Positions 24,018 through 32,909 are shown, counted from the first letter of the stretch. The stretch: DNA of 64,000 nucleotides from Sediminicola sp. YIK13 (GCF_001430825.1 NZ_CP010535.1:2832501-2896500); one strand, 5' to 3'. Notes: a model not told the origin generated them from the sequence alone. Made by a program: numbers and translations.

Positions 24018-24491
24018 ATGGGATACAAAAAACTGGACGAGGTGATGGAACTTCTGAACGACGAGCTGGATGGGTTCAACCAGGCCATCGGTAGACTGGA
24101 ACGGTTGACCCAAAATACGGACAATATCAAAGTAATACCCGATACCACCGAATTTGAAAGATTGCTTAGAGAACATCTAAACTACGAGAAAGTCAAAAAT
24201 TCAGAGCTTCGGCAGTCCGTTGAAGATATTGGAAGTCAGATTTCAAAGGCAAGATTGATTTCAAAAACACAACTATGGTTTCACTATTGGATTTGGTTCG
24301 TTTCTTTGGTCATCATAGGCTATCTGACCTTTAAAGTTTCACAAATAGATGATGTTCGGGAACGTGCATTCAATAAAGGTGAGCAAGAAGTAATCTCAGA
24401 CCTGAGAGACTATTTTGACCAATATCCACAGCACTACAAATCCTACCAAAAATGGGTAAAGGAAAAAGAGAGCGTTCCAAATCAAAAGTAG
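24018..24491 (+). CDS. Mobilisation-module membrane protein, unknown
   Basis: A 157-residue protein. The first 90 residues are helical and probably coiled coil (VMELLNDELDGFNQAIGRLERL), then a single transmembrane segment near residues 95-115 (FHYWIWFVSLVIIGYLTF), then a charged C-terminus. It lies 12 bp after the relaxase gene on the same strand. Similar small coiled-coil membrane proteins follow relaxase genes in related elements; the role is unknown. Confidence 0.75.
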   Translation: MGYKKLDEVMELLNDELDGFNQAIGRLERLTQNTDNIKVIPDTTEFERLLREHLNYEKVKNSELRQSVEDIGSQISKARLISKTQLWFHYWIWFVSLVIIGYLTFKVSQIDDVRERAFNKGEQEVISDLRDYFDQYPQHYKSYQKWVKEKESVPNQK

Positions 24492-24498
24492 AATGCAC

Positions 24499-24554
24499 CC
24501 TATGGAATTTTTGCTTGACGCTTATCTTCCGGAACGCTACAAAAATTCCACAGG
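24499..24554. repeat. 15-bp imperfect inverted repeat in the gap between mob genes and integrase
   Basis: CCTATGGAATTTTTG pairs with CAAAAATTCCACAGG with one mismatch around 26 nt. No T-run follows, so it is not an ordinary terminator. It may be part of oriT or a convergent-gene boundary; function not determined. Confidence 0.4.
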
Positions 24555-24606
24555 ATCCATGCGCAAAGTTTTGAGGTAAGATTTGGGGGTAATCTAAAAT
24601 CCAATA

Positions 24607-25824
24607 TTATAATTCAACCAATTTCTTATTGTAATCATCTAATATCTCACTTGGCAATGATTTAAGGTATATCTGAGTGGTTGATAAGCGATTGTGACCG
24701 AGCATGGCTGAAATAGCTTGCAAAGGTACATCCTGCAACATGGCCTGAGTAGCAAAGCTATGGCGAGCCACATATGATGTTAGCCTCTGCTCAATATTGC
24801 ATTTAGCAGCAATCTCTTTCAACCCTTTATTATATCTCTTTCGAGCCCATAATACATCCTTATACTGAAGTTCAAAGGTGTCTCTTTTCACTATTGGAAA
24901 TATAAAATCTGATTTGTGTTTGTTTTTGAGATAAAATGAAAGTATCTCCTTTAATTGGGGTGTTATATTAATATCATAGGGTTTGGATGTCTTTTTTCTC
25001 TGGAACTTAATACGGTTGTCAATGATATTTTGAACTTTTAAAAAAGCTAAATCCATATAGGAAATACCATAGAGCATATAAGATGCTAAGAAGAAGTTTC
25101 TGTAATGGAACAAGCTATCCGTTTCTTCCAGTTTCAAAAGCATTATAGATTTGATGCTCCCGATATCAAGTGCTCTTTTTTCTGTTGGAGTTGTTTTAAT
25201 TCTATAATGAGTAAACGGGTAAGCATCCCTCGAAACGACATCAGACTTAATAGCCTTATTAAAAATAGCCTTTATTGTTCTCATGTAAGCTGAAAGACCG
25301 TTTACAGAATTACCTCTTGAAAAATGCCAACTTTCAAATCTTTTAAGAAAGTCGTAATTAACTTCATTGAATTTGATATCATTTCCACCAGTAAATTTTT
25401 CTAACACTTTTATTACAGCATAGTAAGTGTTAGCATTTCCAAAACGTTCCGAATGTCTTAGCTCATTTACGATATCCTTACTATATTCAAAAAATGATTC
25501 AAATGAGGCGGTTTTTACGATTTTCATCTTGAGTTGTTGAATGGATAAAAAGTTAAGCTCATCTTTCTCGTGCAGGTCATTAATTATGTCCACAGCTCTG
25601 GTCTTTTCCTTCAAAAGCTGATTATTCAATTTACTAACTGATGAAGTACCTATGAAAGCTCTTTTTATCTTTTCGTTTTTATTATCCCAAAACTCTTTTT
25701 GCACAGATAGGCCTAAACTTATTGAAGTCGTTTTACGAAAATGGGTCAATCGTAATATAACAGGATAAGAGGCATCTTTTTTCTGCCTGCGTGTATCCAA
25801 AGAAAGTTTTACATTGGTGCTCAT
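24607..25824 (-). CDS. Tyrosine recombinase/integrase of the island
   Basis: A 405-residue protein from the ATG at 25824. The N-terminus NVKLSLDTRRQKKDASYPVI is the arm-binding domain of Bacteroidota integrases, followed by a SAM-like core-binding domain and the catalytic domain. Arg II and its neighbour are in YVARHSFAT (R354), then GHNRLSTTQIYLK with His 377 and Tyr 386 as nucleophile. The Arg I position (SYMLYGISYMDLAFLK) shows no arginine, as in CTnDOT-type IntDOT. The longer frame to 25881 would translate the terminal repeat, so I prefer 25824. It is unlike IntI: there is no IntI-specific insert, and the element carries tRNA-type att sites. Confidence 0.9.
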   Translation of the reverse strand: MSTNVKLSLDTRRQKKDASYPVILRLTHFRKTTSISLGLSVQKEFWDNKNEKIKRAFIGTSSVSKLNNQLLKEKTRAVDIINDLHEKDELNFLSIQQLKMKIVKTASFESFFEYSKDIVNELRHSERFGNANTYYAVIKVLEKFTGGNDIKFNEVNYDFLKRFESWHFSRGNSVNGLSAYMRTIKAIFNKAIKSDVVSRDAYPFTHYRIKTTPTEKRALDIGSIKSIMLLKLEETDSLFHYRNFFLASYMLYGISYMDLAFLKVQNIIDNRIKFQRKKTSKPYDINITPQLKEILSFYLKNKHKSDFIFPIVKRDTFELQYKDVLWARKRYNKGLKEIAAKCNIEQRLTSYVARHSFATQAMLQDVPLQAISAMLGHNRLSTTQIYLKSLPSEILDDYNKKLVEL

Positions 25825-25844
25825 CCTAATCAAAGGTAAAAAAA

Positions 25845-25868
25845 ATTTGCACGCAATTTGCACGCAAA
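25845..25868 (+). repeat. Right copy of terminal 24-bp repeat (putative integrase arm site)
   Basis: Two tandem copies of TTTGCACGCAA, identical to 1927-1950, sit 20 bp upstream of the integrase start codon, between it and the right att core. Besides integrase binding, it could autoregulate the integrase promoter. Confidence 0.6.
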
Positions 25869-25972
25869 TACTTGGTTTCATTTGAATTCAAAATAGTTTA
25901 TAATAAATTAAAATACTGATATTCAATTAAATACATACTATTTTATATTGTTTTGATATGCTAATCCTATTT

Positions 25973-26015
<43 letters not shown>

Positions 26016-26045
26016 AAACCATCACTGCAGAGTGATGGTTTTTTC
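26016..26045 (+). terminator. Terminator, formerly that of tRNA-Ala
   Basis: AACCATCACT/AGTGATGGTT around GCAG, followed by TTTTTT. It directly follows the att core, so before the island inserted it terminated the tRNA. Confidence 0.8.
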
Positions 26046-26052
26046 TTTTAAT

Positions 26053-26095
26053 GAGGTCGCCGTTTCCCCCGACGCTTCGGGGCGGTATTCTCCAC
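26053..26095 (+). repeat. Second, degenerate tRNA-Ala 3'-end remnant
   Basis: GAGGTCGCCG at one end and CGGTATTCTCCAC at the other match the tRNA variable loop, T-stem and acceptor, but the T-loop is replaced by a GC-rich hairpin, CCCCGACGCTTCGGGG-like. It is followed by its own terminator. This looks like a scar of an older integration at the same tRNA. Confidence 0.55.
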
Positions 26096-26099
26096 GATC

Positions 26100-26122
26100 A
26101 AACGCAATTGAGATTGCGTTTT
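26100..26122 (+). terminator. Terminator after the older tRNA remnant
   Basis: AACGCAAT/ATTGCGTT around TGAG with short T-rich flank. It repeats the pattern of tRNA end plus terminator. Confidence 0.6.
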
Positions 26123-26136
26123 AAAACTAAGGAAAG

Positions 26137-26164
26137 CCACCGAATTTATTCGAGTGGTTTTTTT
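26137..26164 (+). terminator. Third hairpin terminator in the tRNA-Ala tail
   Basis: CCACCGAA/TTCGAGTGG (one bulged A) around TTTA, followed by seven T. Confidence 0.6.
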
Positions 26165-26286
26165 GTTTTAAAATGCCCATGAAGATAGGCATCGACCATT
26201 GCATTTGCACTCAAAAAAGAGTATTATTTAGGCTTGGTGTAATTCCATATTAATCCGTTTCTGTATTCCCTAGTTCGGTATAAAAC

Positions 26287-27192
26287 TTAATTCAACATTC
26301 GAAACTCGTTGGGAGAATACCCTACTTTCTGTTTAAACAGGCGGCTGAAATGCTGTGGATATTTAAACCCAAGTTCATAGGCTATTTCGCTTAGGGATTT
26401 ATCGGCATCGAAGATTTTTTGCTTGGCTATCTCAATCAACTGGTCCTGAATATGGTCATTGGCGCTTTTCCCGGTTTCCTTTTTGACCAGATCGCCGAAA
26501 TAATTGGAAGACAGATTTTGTTCCTCCGCAAAATAGCTGACCGAAGGGGTTCCCAGCTCCCTGCCTTTTCCTGATTGGATATAGGAATTCAAGGAAATTT
26601 CAAACCGTTGGATCACGCCAAGATTTTCCTTTTCCCTTGTAATGAACTGCCGGTCGTAGAACCGCTTACAGTATTTCAAAAATAGTTCGATAGTGGCAAC
26701 TGTGACTTCTTTACTGTGCCTGTCTATTCCTTGGGAAAGTTCCCTCCGTATCGTATCAAAAAGGTCCAGCACCAATTGCCGTTCCTTTTTTGAGATATGG
26801 AGTGCTTCATGGGATAGATAGGAAAAAAATGAATACTCGGTCATTGTTTTTGCCAAGTGGGTACCCCATAGCAGATCGGGATGAATCAAAAGCGCATGGC
26901 CGGACGGTTTAAAACTAGCATCGATATGCCCAACATGCACTACTTGTCCAGGTGCCAAAAACACCAAGGTGCCATCTTGGTAATCGTAGTTCTGACGGCC
27001 ATATCTTAAAACACAGCCCTCTCCTTGTTTCAGGAAAATACCGTAAAAATGATAGCGGACGGCTTCGGCATTTCCCTTTCCATCCAAGGTGCCTTCCGAA
27101 AGGTCATGAACGCTGACCAGTGGGTGCAAGGTAGGTAGATTGAATTTGGAGCAATAATCATCCACTTTTACCAAATCTTTAATTGACCCCAT
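26287..27192 (-). CDS. AraC family transcriptional regulator
   Basis: A 301-residue protein. The C-terminal ~100 residues are a double helix-turn-helix AraC domain: YFGDLVKKETGKSANDHIQD, KIFDADKSLSEIAYELGFKY, PQHFSRLFKQKVGYSPNEFR. The N-terminal part is a cupin-like sensor (YHFYGIFLKQGEGCVLRYG, LVFLAPGQVVHVGH). It is divergent from two tandem NTF2-like genes 220 bp away, which are its likely targets. The ligand is unknown. Confidence 0.9.
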   Translation of the reverse strand: MGSIKDLVKVDDYCSKFNLPTLHPLVSVHDLSEGTLDGKGNAEAVRYHFYGIFLKQGEGCVLRYGRQNYDYQDGTLVFLAPGQVVHVGHIDASFKPSGHALLIHPDLLWGTHLAKTMTEYSFFSYLSHEALHISKKERQLVLDLFDTIRRELSQGIDRHSKEVTVATIELFLKYCKRFYDRQFITREKENLGVIQRFEISLNSYIQSGKGRELGTPSVSYFAEEQNLSSNYFGDLVKKETGKSANDHIQDQLIEIAKQKIFDADKSLSEIAYELGFKYPQHFSRLFKQKVGYSPNEFRMLN

Positions 27193-27411
27193 AAATGTTT
27201 TCCTTTATTCGAATTTAGTTAAAGTTGTGTAAATAAGACTAATAGCATGTCAAAATCAGTAAAAATGGTAGGTAATTCAGTAAATAGGGTAACTGATCTG
27301 TCTTAATTAATTCTTAGGTTTGATAAGAAGAAAAATATTAGCTACAAAAGGAACTTTAGGTATAAGGTCTAAAATTAAAAACAGGCATTAGTAACTCTTA
27401 AACATATAAAA

Positions 27412-27867
27412 ATGAAAAATCTAGTATTTGGAATCTTGTTGGTATTAATCAGTGCTTCATCTTTCGCTCAAAGTGCCGACATAGAAGAGGAAATCAAGGA
27501 ACTTTCCAAGCAAAAATGGCAATGGATGGCCGATAAAGATGTCGATAAACTGGCCAACCTTTTCCATGATAAATCAAAATTTGTGCATATGAGCGGTTCC
27601 TGGAAAAAGGACAGGGAACTGGAAATTATCAAATCCGGAAGTATTTGGTACAAAAATGCGGAGGTACATGATGTAGCAGTGGAAGTTTTTGGAGATGACA
27701 CTGCCGTGCTCTGGAACCGTATTACACTTACGGCCCATGTAAGGGGAAATGATGTTTCCAATGAATTTACAGTAACAGAATTCTATCAAAAGGAAGGGCA
27801 GAATTGGAAATTATTGGACCTGACCTTTAGCAGTGTAAGGGATACCCACGAAATAGAACATGAATAG
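27412..27867 (+). CDS. Secreted NTF2-like (SnoaL/DUF4440) protein, copy 1
   Basis: A 151-residue protein with signal peptide MKNLVFGILLVLISASSFAQ. The mature domain has the cone-shaped NTF2 pattern: WQWMADKDVDKLANLFHDKS, FVHMSGSWKKDRELEIIKSG, AVLWNRITLTA and the last strand WKLLDLTFSSVR. The family includes small enzymes and ligand-binding proteins. The downstream gene is clearly a duplicate. Expression is probably controlled by the divergent AraC regulator. Confidence 0.83.
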   Translation: MKNLVFGILLVLISASSFAQSADIEEEIKELSKQKWQWMADKDVDKLANLFHDKSKFVHMSGSWKKDRELEIIKSGSIWYKNAEVHDVAVEVFGDDTAVLWNRITLTAHVRGNDVSNEFTVTEFYQKEGQNWKLLDLTFSSVRDTHEIEHE

Positions 27868-27892
27868 ACTTCTAACCTTAAAACAGTGGATC

Positions 27893-28342
27893 ATGAATCT
27901 AAAAGCAACAATTTTTGGACTCCTTGTCTTTTTTACGTGTGGACAAATAGCCTTGGCGCAATCCATGGAAATAGAAAAAGAAATCACCGAGCTATCAAAG
28001 CAAAAATGGCAATGGATGGCCGATAAAAATGCCGATAGCCTAGCCGTACTTTTCCATGACAAGGCAAAGTTCGTACATATGGGTGGTACGTGGGGAAAAG
28101 ACCGGGAAGTGGACATCATTAGAAGTGGATTTATCCATTACAAAAAGGCGGATGTCCATGAAGTCATGGTCGAGGTGCTAAACGAAACTACTGTGATTCT
28201 TTGGAACCAAATTACACTATTGGCGGTCGTTGGTGACAATGAGGTCACCACGCCCTTTATGGTCACTGAAGTCTATGTGAAGCAAGATGACGAATGGAAA
28301 TTGGCCGATTTAACCTTCAGCAAACTAATGACCCGCGATTAG
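27893..28342 (+). CDS. Secreted NTF2-like (SnoaL/DUF4440) protein, copy 2
   Basis: A 149-residue protein from ATG 27893 (NLKATIFGLLVFFTCGQIAL signal peptide); the upstream in-frame ATG at 27860 overlaps the previous gene and would add residues before the signal peptide. ELSKQKWQWMADKN is shared word for word with copy 1, and the rest matches along its length, so this is a tandem duplication with divergence. FVHMGGTWGKDREVDII and WKLADLTFSK are the NTF2-like landmarks. Confidence 0.8.
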   Translation: MNLKATIFGLLVFFTCGQIALAQSMEIEKEITELSKQKWQWMADKNADSLAVLFHDKAKFVHMGGTWGKDREVDIIRSGFIHYKKADVHEVMVEVLNETTVILWNQITLLAVVGDNEVTTPFMVTEVYVKQDDEWKLADLTFSKLMTRD

Positions 28343-28443
28343 AATAACTCGCTTTCATGAAATTTGCGGTCTGTTCATCTTCTTTGGCTTGTCTTAAAAG
28401 AAGGCAGAAGAGCAGAAAGGATGCGATTAATTCAAAAAATTAA

Positions 28444-28496
28444 AAAAAGAAGGCCTTTACAAGTTTTACTGTAAAGAACTTCTTTTAAAAAAAGGG
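28444..28496. terminator. Bidirectional terminator between convergent genes
   Basis: AGAAG..CTTTACA pairs with TGTAAAG..CTTCT, with A-run before and T-run after, so it can end transcription from both sides. Confidence 0.7.
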
Positions 28497-28509
28497 AATC
28501 TAGTAAATG

Positions 28510-29067
28510 TTACTCTACTGCAATATTAAAAGTAGCTGTAATGTCGGTTTCTCCACCAGCATCGGCTAAGGTACCATCATTAGGTTTTTTGGGTTCGTGG
28601 CGCAGGGTGAAGGTAACCGTACCCGAGCTTGCAGCCCCAGCTGTTAATGAAAATTCCGTTCCCAATGGGTTGCCGTTTCCATCAAAGTTTTCGTAGGTAG
28701 TGGTTACGTCAAGGCCGCCACCTATGGTATAGAAAAATTGGTGCTCGTTACTTTCTTCTTCCACCTCCTCGGTAATGTTCTCGGCTGGGGATACCGTTTC
28801 GTTCAACACAGATAAACTTCCGTTATATACCGCACCGGCCATTAGATTTCCAGAAACTGTTACAACTGGCGGATTGGGACCGTCCCCGTCAAGATCCTGC
28901 GTCTGTAAGGTAATATTGGTTCCGCCTCCCACTGGGGAAAGGGTCACATTGAGGGTGGTAATCACTTCTTCCTCATTAACTGCTATAGGCGCATCGTTAT
29001 CATCAGAACAGGCAGTAAATACCATTCCAGCTAACATAAGGGTACATAAAAATCTCATCTTTTTCAT
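28510..29067 (-). CDS. Lipoprotein of the TonB-receptor operon, unknown
   Basis: A 185-residue lipoprotein (LAGMVFTACSDD, Cys near 20). The mature part is beta-rich with acidic segments (TEEVEEESNEHQFFYTIGGG) and ends in LRHEPKKPNDGTLADAGGET, DITATFNIAVE. Proteins of this type sit behind the same TonB receptor in many flavobacteria. It is the last of three minus-strand genes, 16 bp after the receptor, and is probably an outer-membrane or periplasmic partner of the receptor. No solved function is known to me. Confidence 0.75.
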   Translation of the reverse strand: MKKMRFLCTLMLAGMVFTACSDDNDAPIAVNEEEVITTLNVTLSPVGGGTNITLQTQDLDGDGPNPPVVTVSGNLMAGAVYNGSLSVLNETVSPAENITEEVEEESNEHQFFYTIGGGLDVTTTYENFDGNGNPLGTEFSLTAGAASSGTVTFTLRHEPKKPNDGTLADAGGETDITATFNIAVE

Positions 29068-29083
29068 TGTCTTGATTTTAAAA

Positions 29084-31483
29084 TTAATAATTGAATTTAA
29101 GGTTTAACAAAAAGTTTCTGCCCAAATCGTCGGCGTAATAGCGCAGTCGGTTCAGGTAATTCCGGTAGGAGGTATCCAAAAGGTTGGATACGGTGACCCC
29201 TATTGTAAGTTTAGATTTATCGACCTTATATAGATCAATACTAGAACTGAATTTTAGCAGATGATAGGCCTCTGGTGGGGTGCTCACATCTACGGTCTCC
29301 AAGGTTTGTGTTTCTGGGACAAAGACCTCAAAATTATTGTCCGGAAATTCGTTCTGGCGAAACATATATTCACTCTGTATGGCCAATTTTAAATTGCGCA
29401 AATTTTTATTTTGATAGACCACACCGTTTTGTGTAGTCACGGGAGGCATATTGATCAAGGCCTCGTTGCGGTTACGGTCATACCCCTTTACCATAGAGAA
29501 CTGGTGGTTGAAACGAAAATTCTTTGCAAAGGCCCAGGAGGCATCCACATCTACACCCAAGAGTTGCGCCTTGGTCTGGCGGTATTCCCAGACCTGAAAA
29601 TTACCCCTTACCGTTTGTTGTACGTCTGTAGGCTCTATAACCATAAAATCTCTTATGGTATTGATATACGGATTCACAGAAAAACCAAAGGTGGTATTTT
29701 TCCGCTGGAAGGTCAGGGCCAGTTTATTGGATATTTCGGATCCAAAGCGCAAATCGCCCAACTCTATTCGGGAAGCGGAATGATGCAGTCCCTCACTAAA
29801 AAGTTCTGAAGGGTTGGGTGGGCGTGAAGCCAAGGAATAATTAAAAAATAGGTTGTATTGCTCGTTAAAGGAGTACGTGGCCCCGGCAGTGGCAGAGGTA
29901 TTGTAAAAATCCAATTGTGGATTGGTGAGTATCTGGTTGCCGAGCTCCTCTACCACGATCTCAGGGAACAGCTGATCATAGTTGCGCGCTTCCCACAAAG
30001 AGGTCCTGTAAAATTTAAACACGTCCATATAGCTATAGTCAAAACGCACCCCAGCCTCCAAAACCAGCTTTTCTTTAACCCTGTAATCGGCAATGGCATA
30101 AACCCCTAGATCATATTTGTCGTAATCGGGTATTAAACGTCTTACCCCGGTAGTTGGGTCAGCAAAATTACTCTGGTATCGTGCCATGGCACCTAGTTTT
30201 ATAGAGCCGGTATCAAAAAGGTCTCCGTCCAAGTCCAGCATCAGGGTATGGGTGTCTAGTTCAAGGTCCAGGGAGGCCTTATCTGCATCGTCACCACGAC
30301 GGATATCGAATTCTTGACGGCTGTTGCGCTGAAAATCATACTGAAGGCTAAGTTTGCCAAGACCATCAATACGTTGGAATATTTTTAACCGTGCCAAATG
30401 ATGGGTTACTTCCTGTCTTGGGTTTCCTATGTTGTAGGTGAAATCCCTGATAATCAGTGGCCTGTTGCTGCTGATTGCACGGACCTGATCTTGTGCGCCC
30501 CCTAGATGGGACGCCCGTAAGATGCCAATATCATTTTTAAAAAGTGAATAGTAGCCTTCAATCCCATATTCCAGGCCGTTTAGGCCAAAGCGTAAAGAAG
30601 CGTTGCGCTCAAAAGCACCCGTATTACTGAGTACGTAATCTGGGGTTTCAAAATCGCCATACCGCTTTATGGTCCCCTGAAGGGAACCGTACCAACCACT
30701 CTTGTAGCTTTTTGTAAGTTGGGAAGATACCGAAGAGCCCCTACCGTTAGATGAGGCACTCCAGAGCGTTTTACCAAATAGGGTGTCCTTTTTGGCCACT
30801 TTGGGGGCTTCGGCTACGATAACACCCCCTACGGCATCACCCCCATACCGAAGCGCTCCCGCCCCTTTGATCAGGGTAAGGCTGCCTGCGGAATTGACAT
30901 CAACATTTGGTCCGTGTTCCGCACCCCATTCCTGATCTTCCATACGCACACCGTTGTTGACGATGACTATCCGGCTGCTATGCAGGCCATTGATCATGGG
31001 CTTTACCACGGTATTGCCTGTATTTAGGGAAGAGACTCCACTAATGCTGTTTAATGCATCACCAAGGGTACCATTACTGAAATCTTCCAACTGGGCATTG
31101 GATATCTTGCTTTCAAAAAGGGTCTTGGTCTGGTTCCTATAGGCTTCTCCTTCTAGGATCACTTCATTGAGCTCCTCCAAATGGTGTTCTAAAAGGAAAT
31201 TACTCTTGGTATCGCCGTTTACTTTTATGGTAAACCCCTTGGATAGGCAGTAGGGATGGGAAACCTGAATGGCATAGGTACCCTCACAAAGGCCGGTGAA
31301 CATATAGTTACCGTCCAGATCGGATAGTACCGCTTGTTCTGTGCCCGCAAGAATAAGCGTGGCACCCGCTAAAAGGGAACCATCATGCAAATCTTTGACA
31401 GATCCAGAAAGGGTATAGTTACAATCTTGTGAAATAGAAGAGATACTGCTCAATAGCAATGCCAATAGGACATATAAACGCAT
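29084..31483 (-). CDS. TonB-dependent outer-membrane receptor, putative metal uptake
   Basis: A 799-residue protein with signal peptide, then a carboxypeptidase-regulatory-like domain (YTLSGSVKDLHDGSLLAGAT, residues 22-100), a plug (LGDALNSISGVSSL, IKGAGALRYGGDAVGGVIVAE) and a 22-strand barrel ending YYADDLGRNFLLNLKFNY with a C-terminal aromatic. Such receptors import chelated metals, vitamins or peptides through TonB energy. The upstream gene encodes a small His/Cys-rich protein, which points to a metal, perhaps zinc or copper; this is an inference from context. Confidence 0.88.
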   Translation of the reverse strand: MRLYVLLALLLSSISSISQDCNYTLSGSVKDLHDGSLLAGATLILAGTEQAVLSDLDGNYMFTGLCEGTYAIQVSHPYCLSKGFTIKVNGDTKSNFLLEHHLEELNEVILEGEAYRNQTKTLFESKISNAQLEDFSNGTLGDALNSISGVSSLNTGNTVVKPMINGLHSSRIVIVNNGVRMEDQEWGAEHGPNVDVNSAGSLTLIKGAGALRYGGDAVGGVIVAEAPKVAKKDTLFGKTLWSASSNGRGSSVSSQLTKSYKSGWYGSLQGTIKRYGDFETPDYVLSNTGAFERNASLRFGLNGLEYGIEGYYSLFKNDIGILRASHLGGAQDQVRAISSNRPLIIRDFTYNIGNPRQEVTHHLARLKIFQRIDGLGKLSLQYDFQRNSRQEFDIRRGDDADKASLDLELDTHTLMLDLDGDLFDTGSIKLGAMARYQSNFADPTTGVRRLIPDYDKYDLGVYAIADYRVKEKLVLEAGVRFDYSYMDVFKFYRTSLWEARNYDQLFPEIVVEELGNQILTNPQLDFYNTSATAGATYSFNEQYNLFFNYSLASRPPNPSELFSEGLHHSASRIELGDLRFGSEISNKLALTFQRKNTTFGFSVNPYINTIRDFMVIEPTDVQQTVRGNFQVWEYRQTKAQLLGVDVDASWAFAKNFRFNHQFSMVKGYDRNRNEALINMPPVTTQNGVVYQNKNLRNLKLAIQSEYMFRQNEFPDNNFEVFVPETQTLETVDVSTPPEAYHLLKFSSSIDLYKVDKSKLTIGVTVSNLLDTSYRNYLNRLRYYADDLGRNFLLNLKFNY

Positions 31484-31522
31484 AAAAATTCTTTAATTAA
31501 AATAAAACCAGGCTTGGGTCTT

Positions 31523-31855
31523 TTAACTAAGAAAATACGGCGGTGCCCTTAATTGGGTATTGGTTTTTTTAAAGGAACTACATAAGGGGTTCGAAAATTG
31601 AGATTCCACCTTGTCCAGGAAGGGGGGCAGCAAAACCACTGTGCTATTGCACAAACTATAATTGTAAGTGGACAGGTGAAAATGACAGATTTGGCAATCC
31701 GCAGGTTGTGCATGCACGTGTTCCACTTGATCAAGGCATACCACGTGTTCGTGCCCTTGGAAAACATGTGATAGTTGAACAGCATTGGGCAGCAGTAATG
31801 CTGATAGAAGCACTAATGCCGTGAAAGCACGTAAAATCTGTTTTTCAATTCCCAT
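31523..31855 (-). CDS. Small His/Cys-rich exported protein upstream of the TonB receptor
   Basis: A 110-residue protein from ATG 31855, starting with an uncleaved or cleaved signal (ILRAFTALVLLSALLLPNAV). The mature part carries HVFQGHEHVVCLDQVEHVH and DCQICHFHLS, a dense set of His and Cys that would bind a soft or borderline metal, and ends in RAPPYFLS. It is the first gene of the operon, 39 bp before the TonB receptor. A metal-binding role is inferred from composition. Confidence 0.72.
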   Translation of the reverse strand: MGIEKQILRAFTALVLLSALLLPNAVQLSHVFQGHEHVVCLDQVEHVHAQPADCQICHFHLSTYNYSLCNSTVVLLPPFLDKVESQFSNPLCSSFKKTNTQLRAPPYFLS

Positions 31856-32909
31856 AAAGCTGTTCTGCTTTCGCTGTAACCACCGATTGTAGCGCAAAGA
31901 TAAAAAACAATTTTGACAATTAATCTTAATGAAGTTTATTTGGAATATATGGTCCTGGCGTCACCAATAAGGTTATCCGCTTCGTTCATCCTTTTTACAC
32001 ACCTGCAGAAAAGGGTAAAATCTGTTCCCAACATAATATTTGGGTTCCATCCAGGGCAGTTAGCGATATCCCTTGGGCGCTAGGAGATTTATAATCGTAT
32101 ACATTGGTTTAAAACCTTATATTGGAGACAAAACAAAGATAGTCCACCAAGGCAAGGCCTCAGTAAACTATCTTAAATCATAACCTTGTCTAACAACTCA
32201 ATAACTTTTTATGGTATCCAATTGTTATTTTTACTTCTCGATTTAAAAATATGCATAAATCTTCACAAAAAAATGTCAATTGCGTTGTTTTTTGCATAAA
32301 AAATAGTGATACACAAAAATAAATCGATTTCGGTTGATAACTTTTACAATTTAATGGTATAGATGATCCTTTGAAAAGGAAGTTGTTACAATTTCATCTG
32401 AAGGTGCCACAAGGCTGCGGAATCTTTTACATAGTTCTTAAATTTTTAAAAATTATCCTATATTTACGACTATCGGAACTTTTATTTTTACTTCTCTCCT
32501 AAAAGTTTTGATAAGGACATGCTTGTCAAAATAGTAATGATTTATTTTACTATGAAGCAAAGGCGCAAACTTGGTTTCTGGGATATCTTGGAAACAAGCT
32601 TTGGTTTTGTTAGAATCCATTATGGATTTTTTCAAATGAACGACAATACGTTTCATTTTTTTAGGGTCACTAGGATATAATATTGATGTTATTCCAATTT
32701 TAATATTGGTCGCTCAGGGGTCCGAATGGTTTGTACCATTATTTATGGTCATCTAAGTGAAGGGCCAATGACGAAAAGAGAAAAAGAAAGGCGTTAACTT
32801 ACTATTATTTGTCAACGAGGTTTAGCGTCATACTAAAAAAATAACGTCATTAAATGATGTATATTGAGTACAGGAAATAATATATAGCGCAACTAAACCG
32901 AATTAAATT
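31856..32909. other. Long intergenic region before the glucan operon
   Basis: About 1 kb without a convincing gene. A 67-codon frame on the minus strand (32453-32656) has no recognisable features and I do not call it. A small palindrome AAATCGATTT lies at 32321-32330 in an AT-rich stretch and could be an operator. The region presumably holds the promoters of the divergent metal-uptake and glgE operons. Confidence 0.45.

Noticed and set aside
24607..25824. The island integrase as the integron integrase IntI
   Set aside because: Its motifs and arm domain match Bacteroidota tRNA-type integrases, it lies next to tRNA-derived att sites, and no IntI-type insert is visible.
32453..32656. 67-codon minus-strand frame in the region before glgE
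   Set aside because: No signal, motif or neighbour supports it. It could be real but I cannot show it.
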